Shown in pieces: positions 41,621 through 50,084 of a DNA stretch of 64,000 nucleotides; position 1 is the first letter of the stretch; every line of letters begins with the position of its first letter. The notes beneath the pieces are model-generated. The model ran no database searches. It was not told where the DNA came from and saw only the letters and a list, made by a program, of their open reading frames with translations. The stretch is from an uncultured Eubacteriales bacterium (GTDB lineage: Bacteria; Bacillota; Clostridia; Oscillospirales; UBA644), in NCBI GenBank assembly GCA_900547165.1, contig URFZ01000004.1:86131-150130 (forward strand), read 5' to 3'. The translations under genes and the position numbers were made by a program.

Positions 41621-43825
41621 ATGGAAACAATAGCACAGTTTTTCCAGGACATCAACCCGTGGGGAGCGACCGGAGCGATAGGTACGTTCTGGGCAATAGT
41701 TCCTCCCATTGTCGCGATAGCGCTTGCGCTGATAACAAAGGAAGTTTACATCTCCCTTTTCGTCGGCGTTGCGGTAGGCGCGCTTCTTTACAATCCCGCC
41801 AAGATATTTGAGACTATCTTCGGCATTATGGGAGACAGCATAGGCGGCAACGTCAATATATGTATCTTCCTTGTATTTTTAGGCATAATCGTTGCGCTTG
41901 TCACCAAGTCCGGTGCGTCAAAGGCATACGGCAATTGGGCGGCGCGGGCGATAAAATCCAAGCGCGGCGCGCTTTATGCAACGTCGGGGCTCGGAGTGCT
42001 TATCTTTGTTGACGACTATTTCAACTGCCTTACCGTCGGCACGGTTATGTCCCCCGTTACGGACAGACACAAGATCTCCCGCGCAAAACTTGCGTACATC
42101 ATCGACGCAACGGCGGCTCCCGTATGTATAATCGCACCCATTTCAAGCTGGGCGGCGGCGGTAAGTTCTTCTCTTCCCGATGGCACGGACGTTGACGGTT
42201 TCAGTCTGTTTTTGCACACCATTCCGTTCAACTTCTATGCGCTGCTTACCATTCTGATGATAGTTCTGATGATAGCGCTGAACTTCGATTTCGGGCCGAT
42301 GAAAAAAGCGGAAATTGCGCAGAATCCCCCGCTCAAAGTGCTTGACGAGACCGAGACCGCAGAGAAAAAGACAAAGGGCAAGGTTATCGACCTTATCCTT
42401 CCCATCGCGGTGCTCATTGTTACCTGCATTGCGGCAATGCTTTACACAGGCGGCATTTTTGACAAGACAAAATCTTACACGGCGGAAGCGGGAACTTCTT
42501 ACACGATTTCCGACGACGCACCCATTTCCGTATACGTAAGCATTCCCGAACAGGGCGAAAACACGTCCGAAAGCACTTATGCGGACATCAAGGGTCTGTT
42601 CGCAAACGGTCTTACCGCGAAAGGCGCAATGGATCTCGGCACGCTTTCTTCCGATATGCTGGAAGACGGTAAAATAACGGGCGAAGACGGCGCAACCGTA
42701 ACGCTTCCCGCAGATTTCGAGATAGCGGACACCGACGCATACATCAACGCGATGATAGCTTACTACGAAACGCAGGGCTACACGGGTCTGACAAAAGAGA
42801 AGCTCGGCGTTGTTGATGGCACGGTGATCTCCGTCAAACTGACGGCTGACGCGGAAGCCACGATAGCAAAAGGTACGGCTGTAACCGTGGGCAAAGCGGA
42901 CATTTCGACATGGGAACTGCTCACGTCCTCTTTCGGCGACTGCAACTCTTCCCTTTCGCTCGTTCTCGGTTCTATCATAACCATACTTTTCATCTTCGTT
43001 CTTTATATGTCCCGCCGCATTCTCACCTACAAGCAGTTTGCGGACAGCATAGTTGACGGCTTCAAAGCCATGGTTCCCGCCATTGCCATCCTTGCGCTTG
43101 CGTGGACGCTCGGCGGAATCTGCAACAACGGCTACCTCAACGCGGGTCAGTTCGTAAAGACCGTTGTTGAAACTTACAGCATTCCCATATCCATTCTTCC
43201 CGCGATATTCTTCCTTATCTCCGTAGGTCTTGCGTTCGCAACGGGAACTTCGTGGGGTACGTTCGGAATACTTATCCCGATAATCTTCACCGTTCTTAAC
43301 GGCACGATAGACTTCTCAACCGACCACGGCTTTGAGCAGCTCGCGTTCGTTATCTCCGCGGTTCTTGCGGGTGCTGTATGCGGCGACCACATCTCGCCCA
43401 TTTCGGACACGACGATACTTTCCTCCACAGGTGCGCGTTGCAACCACCTCGAACACGTTTCGACGCAGATCCCGTATGCCATGGTCGTTGCGGGTTCGTG
43501 CCTTGTGGGCTACGTTCTCGGCGGCGTGCTGGACAACGGATATATCGGTCTTGCCATCGGCGCGGCGGTACTGCTTGTTGCCATTGCGGTTCTCTACTTC
43601 TGCAACAGAAGCAAACAGCCCGTGCTTGTAACGGCTGACGGTGCGGCAGTGGACACACAGAGCGACGCAGAAACGGCAGACACAGTTACTGCCGAAGTTG
43701 CTGCGGAAACCGAGACCGTAACGACCGAAACGGCTGCCGCCACGGAAGAAGCTCCCGCGCCCGAAACGGAGACCGAAACGGTTGAGACCGTTGAGGAAAC
43801 CGTACAGGAAAGCGACGAGCAGTAA
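41621..43825 (+). CDS. Na+/H+ antiporter, NhaC family, with large extracytoplasmic insert
   Basis: 734 residues, against about 450-500 in typical NhaC proteins. Helices begin with a long N-terminal run and include the family motifs FVDDYFNCLTVGTVM, DATAAPVCIIAPISSWA, TSWGTFGILIPI and CGDHISPISDTT. The extra length comes from a hydrophilic insert at about residues 275-440 between two helices (starting KSYTAEAGTSYTISDDA) and an acidic C-terminal tail of about 55 residues rich in Glu, Thr and Ala. Exchanges sodium for protons. AAAGGA precedes the ATG and a strong terminator follows. Confidence 0.88.
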   Translation: METIAQFFQDINPWGATGAIGTFWAIVPPIVAIALALITKEVYISLFVGVAVGALLYNPAKIFETIFGIMGDSIGGNVNICIFLVFLGIIVALVTKSGASKAYGNWAARAIKSKRGALYATSGLGVLIFVDDYFNCLTVGTVMSPVTDRHKISRAKLAYIIDATAAPVCIIAPISSWAAAVSSSLPDGTDVDGFSLFLHTIPFNFYALLTILMIVLMIALNFDFGPMKKAEIAQNPPLKVLDETETAEKKTKGKVIDLILPIAVLIVTCIAAMLYTGGIFDKTKSYTAEAGTSYTISDDAPISVYVSIPEQGENTSESTYADIKGLFANGLTAKGAMDLGTLSSDMLEDGKITGEDGATVTLPADFEIADTDAYINAMIAYYETQGYTGLTKEKLGVVDGTVISVKLTADAEATIAKGTAVTVGKADISTWELLTSSFGDCNSSLSLVLGSIITILFIFVLYMSRRILTYKQFADSIVDGFKAMVPAIAILALAWTLGGICNNGYLNAGQFVKTVVETYSIPISILPAIFFLISVGLAFATGTSWGTFGILIPIIFTVLNGTIDFSTDHGFEQLAFVISAVLAGAVCGDHISPISDTTILSSTGARCNHLEHVSTQIPYAMVVAGSCLVGYVLGGVLDNGYIGLAIGAAVLLVAIAVLYFCNRSKQPVLVTADGAAVDTQSDAETADTVTAEVAAETETVTTETAAATEEAPAPETETETVETVEETVQESDEQ

Positions 43826-43843
43826 ACAGAATATTACAAACCA

Positions 43844-43878
43844 AATCCCGCCCCTGCACAGCAGGAGCGGGATTTTTT
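43844..43878 (+). terminator. Terminator of the antiporter gene
   Basis: AATCCCGCCCCTGC pairs with GCAGGAGCGGGATT (one mismatch) around ACA, followed by TTTTTT. It lies about 20 bp after the stop and could also serve the converging ATPase gene. Confidence 0.9.
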
Positions 43879-43926
43879 GTATAAGATAGCCTTAATCTTC
43901 AGGCATATCGTCTGACACAGCCTAAC

Positions 43927-45219
43927 CTAATCGCGCAAACAACCTATCGGAACAACATAAACGCCATCGGGACGTTTATATCCGTATTGAGTGCCAGTTA
44001 TCACAATCTTCAAATCAGGCGCACGGAGCAAACATTGTTTTTCCGTTTTGTTGTACTCTTCAACAAGTTTTTCTATCTCGTTAAGATGTTTTGCACCTTC
44101 ATCTATTTCGGAACTGCCGAGTTTGAACTCTATAAGCGCATATTTGCCATCCCTCAAATGAAGAACGCAATCCGCTTCAAGCCCATAGCGGTCTCTGTAA
44201 TACGAAACGCGCCCACCCAACGCATTTGAGTAGATTTTCAAATCGCGTATGCAGAGCGTCTCAAAAATAAATCCGAACGTTTTCAGATCAAGATTAAAAT
44301 AGTCGGGTTCCACACCGAGAGCCGAAACCACAAGCGACGGGTCAACAAATTCGCGTTTATTGCCAGACTGTATGGAACTTTTTGACCTTATGGCGGGACA
44401 CCAAGCCTCAATGTCTTGTATTACAAACAGTTTTTTCAGCGCCGCGACATATTCGTAAAACGTAGTTTCTCCTATATCGGTATTCGCCCTTATATCCCGC
44501 AAAATCGAGGTATTGGCGGCGGTTGTCGAAATATTTCTTGCATAAGAGCGCAAAAGAAGCGTCGTCACCGTTTCATCGCGCGTTTTTCCGTCTATGTTTG
44601 AAATATCTTCCCTGCACAGTCCATCAAAATAACTTTGAGCGACAAGCAATTTCGATTTATCACTGTTTTTGAAAAGTGCGGACGGCCAACCGCCGCGGCA
44701 AGCGGCGAATATAAGTTCGTCAATGGAAAGTTCCGTTTGGCAGCCGTCATCCAACGCTTTTTCATCGCGAAACAGCGCAGACAAAGAAATACTGCCGTTT
44801 GATTCGCCTGTTTCAAAAAGGCTCATCGGATACATATTCAGAGTGTCAATTCGCCCCGTTCCGGTATGCATTATCGAAGTCTTGTCTATCGAATTTGAAC
44901 CCGTAAGAATATAAAGTCCCGATTCGTTTCTTCTGTCTACGGAAACTCTGACGGCATCCCAAAGATTCGGCGCTATCTGCCATTCGTCGATAAGTCTCGG
45001 ATTTTCGCCTATCAAAAGATTGGACGGTTTTATCTTTGCCGTTTCCAAATACATTTCCCTTTTATCGGGATCTTGCATTTCTATATAACTTTTCGCAAAC
45101 TGTTTTGCCGTTGTGGTTTTTCCGCACCATTTCGGTCCGATAATGTGCACCGCACCGAAAGTTTCAAGTTTCAGTTTGAGATTTTCGTCGCAAGTACGCT
45201 TAATATAGCCGTTCGACAT
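43927..45219 (-). CDS. AAA+ ATPase with DUF4143 nuclease-like domain (second copy)
   Basis: 430 residues. Walker A is GPKWCGKT (28-35) and Walker B RLIDEW (75-80). The C-terminal part has LEADCVLHLRDGKYALIEFK, the D...ExK motif of PD-(D/E)xK folds, as in DUF4143 proteins. It is only distantly similar to the copy at 29298-30638, so it is not a recent duplicate. AAAGGTG precedes the ATG. A tandem array of four 23-bp repeats starts about 58 bp upstream. Function unknown; the combination of nucleotide hydrolysis and nuclease-like residues suggests DNA or RNA handling. Confidence 0.85.
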   Translation of the reverse strand: MSNGYIKRTCDENLKLKLETFGAVHIIGPKWCGKTTTAKQFAKSYIEMQDPDKREMYLETAKIKPSNLLIGENPRLIDEWQIAPNLWDAVRVSVDRRNESGLYILTGSNSIDKTSIMHTGTGRIDTLNMYPMSLFETGESNGSISLSALFRDEKALDDGCQTELSIDELIFAACRGGWPSALFKNSDKSKLLVAQSYFDGLCREDISNIDGKTRDETVTTLLLRSYARNISTTAANTSILRDIRANTDIGETTFYEYVAALKKLFVIQDIEAWCPAIRSKSSIQSGNKREFVDPSLVVSALGVEPDYFNLDLKTFGFIFETLCIRDLKIYSNALGGRVSYYRDRYGLEADCVLHLRDGKYALIEFKLGSSEIDEGAKHLNEIEKLVEEYNKTEKQCLLRAPDLKIVITGTQYGYKRPDGVYVVPIGCLRD

Positions 45220-45276
45220 TCAAAATCAACACCTTTCAAAAGTATTATAACCTTTTTTTTTGAAAAAGTCAATAGG

Positions 45277-45368
45277 CGGCGAAGACATTTGGGGTATTTC
45301 GACGAAGGATTTTGGGGTATTTCGGCGAATAATTTTGAGGCATTTCGGCGAAGACATTTGCGGTACAA
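45277..45368. repeat. Four-unit tandem array with exact 23-bp period
   Basis: Units begin at 45277, 45300, 45323 and 45346 and share CGNCGAA...TTTNGGGTATTT (CGGCGAAGACATTTGGGGTA in unit 1). The last unit is followed by a degenerate end. It lies upstream of the second DUF4143 ATPase, as the 33-bp array lies upstream of the first. The remaining 45369-45537 shows no gene. Confidence 0.88.
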
Positions 45369-45537
45369 AATAAACTGCGACCCGAATCGCACGAAAATTC
45401 AACTTCTTCTCCGACGAAAATATGCGGCTTGAACAGAAAACAGACGGCTGAAACACAGCCCGAGTTTTCGGCATCAGCCGACGCACGCAATTGATGTCTA
45501 TGTTTTAGAAATGCGCGGCGAGAACGCAAATAAAAGT

Positions 45538-45571
45538 CCCCCGGGCAGACATTTTCCGTCTGCTCGGGGGT
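45538..45571 (-). terminator. Terminator after the 45664 gene
   Basis: CCCCCGGGCAGAC pairs with GTCTGCTCGGGGG (one mismatch) around a 7-nt loop. T-rich flanks lie on both sides, so it can work in both directions. Confidence 0.8.
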
Positions 45572-45663
45572 TTTATGTATTTAAAAAAAATGTCGGTTCC
45601 GTTTTCGGCAGAATATACCTTGTTCAGGTCAAACATCATCAACCTGATTTTTTATCTTCATAT

Positions 45664-46104
45664 TTATATACCCTTTTGTTTACCCTTACGCTCTTTGACA
45701 AGTCCGACATAATAAAGGACGAGAAAGACCGCGACGGCGGCGGCGTAAATAAACGAGGGCACGGTCTGCCACGTAAAATCAACGCCGAAAAGGATAACCC
45801 GGAACAGGTAGTAAAAGAACATAACAAAGTCCGCAAGCACAGGCACGGCGATAACGGCAGGCAGCCACGCGGAGCGCATTTTGACGCCCTTTGCGCCGAA
45901 GAAATACAGCAGCAGCAAAACCGCAGAAGCGAGCAGCAGAGGAAAACTGCCTGTCATACCGAGCAGTAAAAACATGGTGGCTACAAAGTTCGCGCCCGGA
46001 ATAAAGAATGTTGTGCTGACAAAAGAAAGCATAACGAGCGAGCCGACGGAAGCGACTATCGCCCACCATGAAAGATATCGGAGAATGTTGTCTGTTTTGG
46101 ACAT
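45664..46104 (-). CDS. Four-helix membrane protein, function unknown
   Basis: 146 residues from the ATG at 46104 (AAAGGGG 9 bp upstream), MSKTDNILRYLSWW. Four hydrophobic segments at about 10-32, 40-65, 77-100 and 115-140, with a short basic tail (KERKGKQKG). A small polytopic membrane protein; I do not recognise the family. The next gene upstream on this strand is the large CotH protein, whose stop lies 90 bp from this start, so they may be co-transcribed. Confidence 0.7.
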   Translation of the reverse strand: MSKTDNILRYLSWWAIVASVGSLVMLSFVSTTFFIPGANFVATMFLLLGMTGSFPLLLASAVLLLLYFFGAKGVKMRSAWLPAVIAVPVLADFVMFFYYLFRVILFGVDFTWQTVPSFIYAAAVAVFLVLYYVGLVKERKGKQKGI

Positions 46105-46193
46105 GATATATCCCCTTTCATTATCTGTGAAACACATTTGTGCATAGGCTGCAAAAAACCTATCTGTTTGGGCGTGCAATAAGCGCTGCGCGG

Positions 46194-49100
46194 TTAACCT
46201 ATGCTGAGACCGCCGAAATACTTGTTGTATTCTTCATCGGTCAGATACAGCGTGCTTTTCAGGTTTGCAAGCACCTGCGCAATGCGGCTGCCGCCGTAAC
46301 TGAGACCGCCCAGCCCCTCGATTGAACCGCTGTCGCTTACGGTGCGGCGAAGCACATCGACTTCGTATTTCCAGTTGTCGAACGAAAGGGACCACCGTTC
46401 GCAATGGCGCTGCATTTCGGGAAGAGATTCTTCATAAAGGGCGTTTATCTTTGCAAGCACAGTATCTGCGGAAAGCGCCGACGAAAACAGTTCGGACATA
46501 CGCGAAAGATACAAAGCGCGGCAGTCGGGATTTTTCAGCAGATTTCGGATAAGAGTGTTGCTGATAAAGTGATATCCGCTTTCGACTGTGCGCGCAACGG
46601 AATCTCCGAGTTCACGGAACGCGTAATCCTGGTCGTAGAATATCCACCGCCACTTGCCGTCCGAGCCCTCGGCATCGCTCTTGTAATACTTGATATTGTG
46701 CAGGTCGTAGTTGCCGCTGTAAGCCTGAAAAATCTTGAAATCTATGTAATTCTGAATATCTATCCGAGAGCAGACGTAATCATAATTTTCTTTGAGCGTC
46801 ATGTCGTGCGTCTCTACAAAATATATCAGCGACGCATAGCCTTCGTCAGTATCGCCCATAATGACTTCACCGTTGCGGTAAAGCATGGTGAAAGAATCGG
46901 GACCGTAATTCTCATGCTGCGCAAGGAAGTTCTCGTCAACTTTTTCACGGATATAGTAAACGCCCCAATACTGTCCGTTCAGATAAAGCACGCAGGCGCG
47001 GTATGCCTGTGAAAGCAAGGTGCTGGAACTGTCCGTGACAAGCGAGGTAAACAGTTCGTCGCGAAAGCGTGAACGGTAACTGTCCTGCGAACCGCAGCGC
47101 AAAACAAGCGCGTCAAAAACCGACATATCCGAATACTGCTCAAACATTTTGTAATGCAGTTCGGACGTTCCGTATTTCTTCTTAAATTTTATCTGAAACG
47201 GCTTCTGGTCGTATGCTCTGCCGTAGTTGCCGAACATTTTTATGCCGCAGTCAAGCGAAAACCCGTCTTCCCCGTCCGCAAAAAACGCTACATGCGCGTC
47301 GCGCTCCCAGTCCTGCCAGAAGTTTGCGCCTTTATGCGGAAACTCGTATGTGTAACCCGGACCGTCGGCGTAAATGCCCGTGTAATAATCAAAAAGGTCG
47401 TCGGGGTCTGCCGAAAGACTGATAACGGGCAGCGTGTGATTTTCGTTGACGATGTAACTCAACGTCACCACCGCGGACGGCAGTTTTCCTTTTTCGTAAG
47501 CCACCGCCTTGACAACGGTAGTCTTGTCCAGCGTCAGTTCGCCGAGGTACTGCGTGCTTGTATATGTCGGCTCGGTGCAGTCGGTCGTATAGTAAACCGT
47601 CGCGTCGCCGAAAGCGGACAACGCGACTTTGACGTTCGCTACATTGTTGTAAACGCCCTCCGCCGTGTCGGTAAAGGGTGCTGACGAAACCTGTCTTATA
47701 CCCATACCGTTGACATAGCCGGGCGTGGGCTGGCTCAAATTGTAGAAGCCGTTGCCGAGACTTGAACGGCCGAACGAATAACCTGCCCTGATATTTGAGA
47801 AGTATACGCTGTCAACGACCGTGTCATTCTTTGAAAGGAACAGTTCTTCGCCGTCGTTGTCTATCTTGAAATTCGCATGGATATAACTCGACGTCGAAAG
47901 CGTTTCGTCGCCCGAACACATAACAAGAGCGTATTCGCCGGGGCGAAGCGTCCGCTGCGGCAGCGTGAACGCGCCGAGATCGGAGAGTTCTTTTGAAAGA
48001 GTATATCCGGAAAGGACTATGTCCGCGTCGGAAGCGTTGTAAAGTTCTATCCAGTCGTAATATCTGCCGCCGTTATGCGCGCAGTATTTCTCGTTGCCGA
48101 CCATGACCTCGTTGATAATAAGCCCGCTCGGCATTTTCAGCGTTTCGGCATATTTTTCATAGCCGTCAACCGTATTTGCAAAGCCGGGAGTCTGCCACGG
48201 CGTTGCGGTAAAGTTGCCGTTTTCGTCGTCGGCGTAGGACTCATTCGTCTCAACGCCCGAATATTCCACATGGTCAACTATCCCGCCGTCGGGACGCGCA
48301 AGCACCACGGTTCCGCTCTTTGAAGACAGCACAAAATCGGCGTGTATCTCGTCGCCCTTTTCAACGTCTCTGCCCGAGCAGAAAACATATATGTAACCTC
48401 CCGCTTCGACCGTCACATCGGGAAACGACCATGCGTAAGGCTCTTCCGAACTGTCGGAAAGTTTGTAGCCTTTCAGATTGACTTCCGTATCCGACGTGTT
48501 GTGAAGCTCTATCCAGTCGGACGTCTCACCGAAAGAATCGGTAAGCCCGATATGGTTTTTCGGAGCTATTTCGCTTATCTTTATCGGGTCGCCGTCCACA
48601 TAAAGCGACGCAAGGTAATTTGCCCTGCCCTCTTCCGTGTTCGGGAAAAGCGGAGTCGGGTCGCCGCCGATCTCAAAGGAAGAACCCTCTTTGACGCGGT
48701 ACATCGTCTTGCCTCTGTCCAACGTCTCGGTTTTAAGAGCATCTATCGTTTTGCCCGAAGACGCCAAAAGCGTCAGTTCCTCGCCGCCCTTTTTGGAAAG
48801 ACGGAACGTGGCGTAAACTTCGCCCACTCTGCCCGAGTCTCCCGCTCTGCCCGCGCAGAACACAAGCGCGTACCCTTTTGCGGGGATCACCGTTCCGCTC
48901 GGTATCGTCCACACCGCAGCGGCGGAATCAAGCCCGAAACCGAAGCCCGAAACGTCAACAGCTTCGTCGGTCGGGTTGCAAAGTTCTATCCAATCGTAAA
49001 ATTCACCGTCGGGCGCGGGCACGCTCGAAGAATTCGAAGTCATTATTTCGCTGATGTAAACGCGGCTGCCGGTAACGGTCTTTCTCGTCATAACAGATGC

Positions 49101-50000
49101 GCACAGCGTAAAAATCACACACACCGCAATAAATGCGGCAAACGCGCCGATTATCGGGACAAAACGCTTTTTGACGTTTTCGTCCGCACCGCCCGCGTTG
49201 AGTTCACTGCCCGAAAACGCGGGGAACGTTTTTGATTTATTCTTATCTCCCGAACCGCTTTCTTGATTAGCGGGCTTTCTGTTTTGAGCCGTTTTTTCGA
49301 CTGCGGTCGGAGCATGGTTTCGCCTATTCTTTACGGGGCTGTCCGTTTTCTTTGCCGTGGGTCTGTCCTCCGAGGGTCTTTCGATGGGTTTTTCCGCTCT
49401 CTGCGCAGGCTTATCCGCAACAGGCTTTTCCGCTCTCTGAACGGATCTTACGGCAGTTTCGGACTGCCGCACGGCTATGCGGCGGCGGGTCGGACGTAAT
49501 TCTTCTTCGTCCTCGTCGTCGTATTCGTCGTCCTCCGCGGCTTCCGCCGCTTCGCGCTCGGCACGTCTTTTCGCAAGGCGTTCACGCAGAGACAAAGAGG
49601 GCTTTTCGTCCTCTTTGTCTTCATCTGTTTCCTCTTCTGCGGCTTTTTGCGCGGCTCTGCTTTTGGCGAAACGTTCACGGAAAGACGGACGCGGCGCGCG
49701 GTCTTTCTCCTCGTGCTCTTCATATTCATCGTCTTCGTCAAATGCCGCCTGCTCCGCAGCGTTTGAGGCTTCCGTCTCCGCTCTTCTTTTTGCGAGGCGT
49801 TCGCGAAAAGACAGCTTTTCCTCGGGATAGTCGTCGTCTCCGTCGTCAGCTTCGAAATCGGAATAGCCGTAACCGTCGGAAGTCGGCGTTTCGTCCTCCT
49901 CCTCCGCAAGAGGAAAGTCTTCTATGGGGGTTTCCGCGGGACGGAATGAAAATTTGGGTTTGTTATCTTGTGTGGCGTGGTTCTTGTTTTCGTTTTCCAA
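46194..50000 (-). CDS. Giant membrane-anchored lamin-tail/CotH surface protein
   Basis: 1268 residues from a TTG at 50000 with GAGGA 7 bp upstream. Cytoplasmic region 1-275 is acidic and holds at least three copies of a basic 12-residue block LSFRERLAKRRAE. One helix at about 282-302. Outside it carries three lamin-tail domains (YISEIMTSNSS, IKISEIAPKNH and LIINEVMVGNE starts), a chitobiase-type C-terminal (CHB_HEX) domain, and a CotH kinase domain at the end (CGIKMFGNYGR, YLNGQYWGVYYIREK, WIFYDQDYAF). CotH domains are protein kinases of spore-coat proteins and are also in surface proteins of gut Clostridia. Paralogue of 51987-54974. Confidence 0.85.
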   Translation of the reverse strand: MENENKNHATQDNKPKFSFRPAETPIEDFPLAEEEDETPTSDGYGYSDFEADDGDDDYPEEKLSFRERLAKRRAETEASNAAEQAAFDEDDEYEEHEEKDRAPRPSFRERFAKSRAAQKAAEEETDEDKEDEKPSLSLRERLAKRRAEREAAEAAEDDEYDDEDEEELRPTRRRIAVRQSETAVRSVQRAEKPVADKPAQRAEKPIERPSEDRPTAKKTDSPVKNRRNHAPTAVEKTAQNRKPANQESGSGDKNKSKTFPAFSGSELNAGGADENVKKRFVPIIGAFAAFIAVCVIFTLCASVMTRKTVTGSRVYISEIMTSNSSSVPAPDGEFYDWIELCNPTDEAVDVSGFGFGLDSAAAVWTIPSGTVIPAKGYALVFCAGRAGDSGRVGEVYATFRLSKKGGEELTLLASSGKTIDALKTETLDRGKTMYRVKEGSSFEIGGDPTPLFPNTEEGRANYLASLYVDGDPIKISEIAPKNHIGLTDSFGETSDWIELHNTSDTEVNLKGYKLSDSSEEPYAWSFPDVTVEAGGYIYVFCSGRDVEKGDEIHADFVLSSKSGTVVLARPDGGIVDHVEYSGVETNESYADDENGNFTATPWQTPGFANTVDGYEKYAETLKMPSGLIINEVMVGNEKYCAHNGGRYYDWIELYNASDADIVLSGYTLSKELSDLGAFTLPQRTLRPGEYALVMCSGDETLSTSSYIHANFKIDNDGEELFLSKNDTVVDSVYFSNIRAGYSFGRSSLGNGFYNLSQPTPGYVNGMGIRQVSSAPFTDTAEGVYNNVANVKVALSAFGDATVYYTTDCTEPTYTSTQYLGELTLDKTTVVKAVAYEKGKLPSAVVTLSYIVNENHTLPVISLSADPDDLFDYYTGIYADGPGYTYEFPHKGANFWQDWERDAHVAFFADGEDGFSLDCGIKMFGNYGRAYDQKPFQIKFKKKYGTSELHYKMFEQYSDMSVFDALVLRCGSQDSYRSRFRDELFTSLVTDSSSTLLSQAYRACVLYLNGQYWGVYYIREKVDENFLAQHENYGPDSFTMLYRNGEVIMGDTDEGYASLIYFVETHDMTLKENYDYVCSRIDIQNYIDFKIFQAYSGNYDLHNIKYYKSDAEGSDGKWRWIFYDQDYAFRELGDSVARTVESGYHFISNTLIRNLLKNPDCRALYLSRMSELFSSALSADTVLAKINALYEESLPEMQRHCERWSLSFDNWKYEVDVLRRTVSDSGSIEGLGGLSYGGSRIAQVLANLKSTLYLTDEEYNKYFGGLSIG

Positions 50001-50084
50001 TGCGATGTCCTCAGAGTAAAAATATGTTGCGTTCGCCGCGTTGCGGCAACTTTCGTTTGATCCTTTTCTGTGCCGAAAGCCTTA

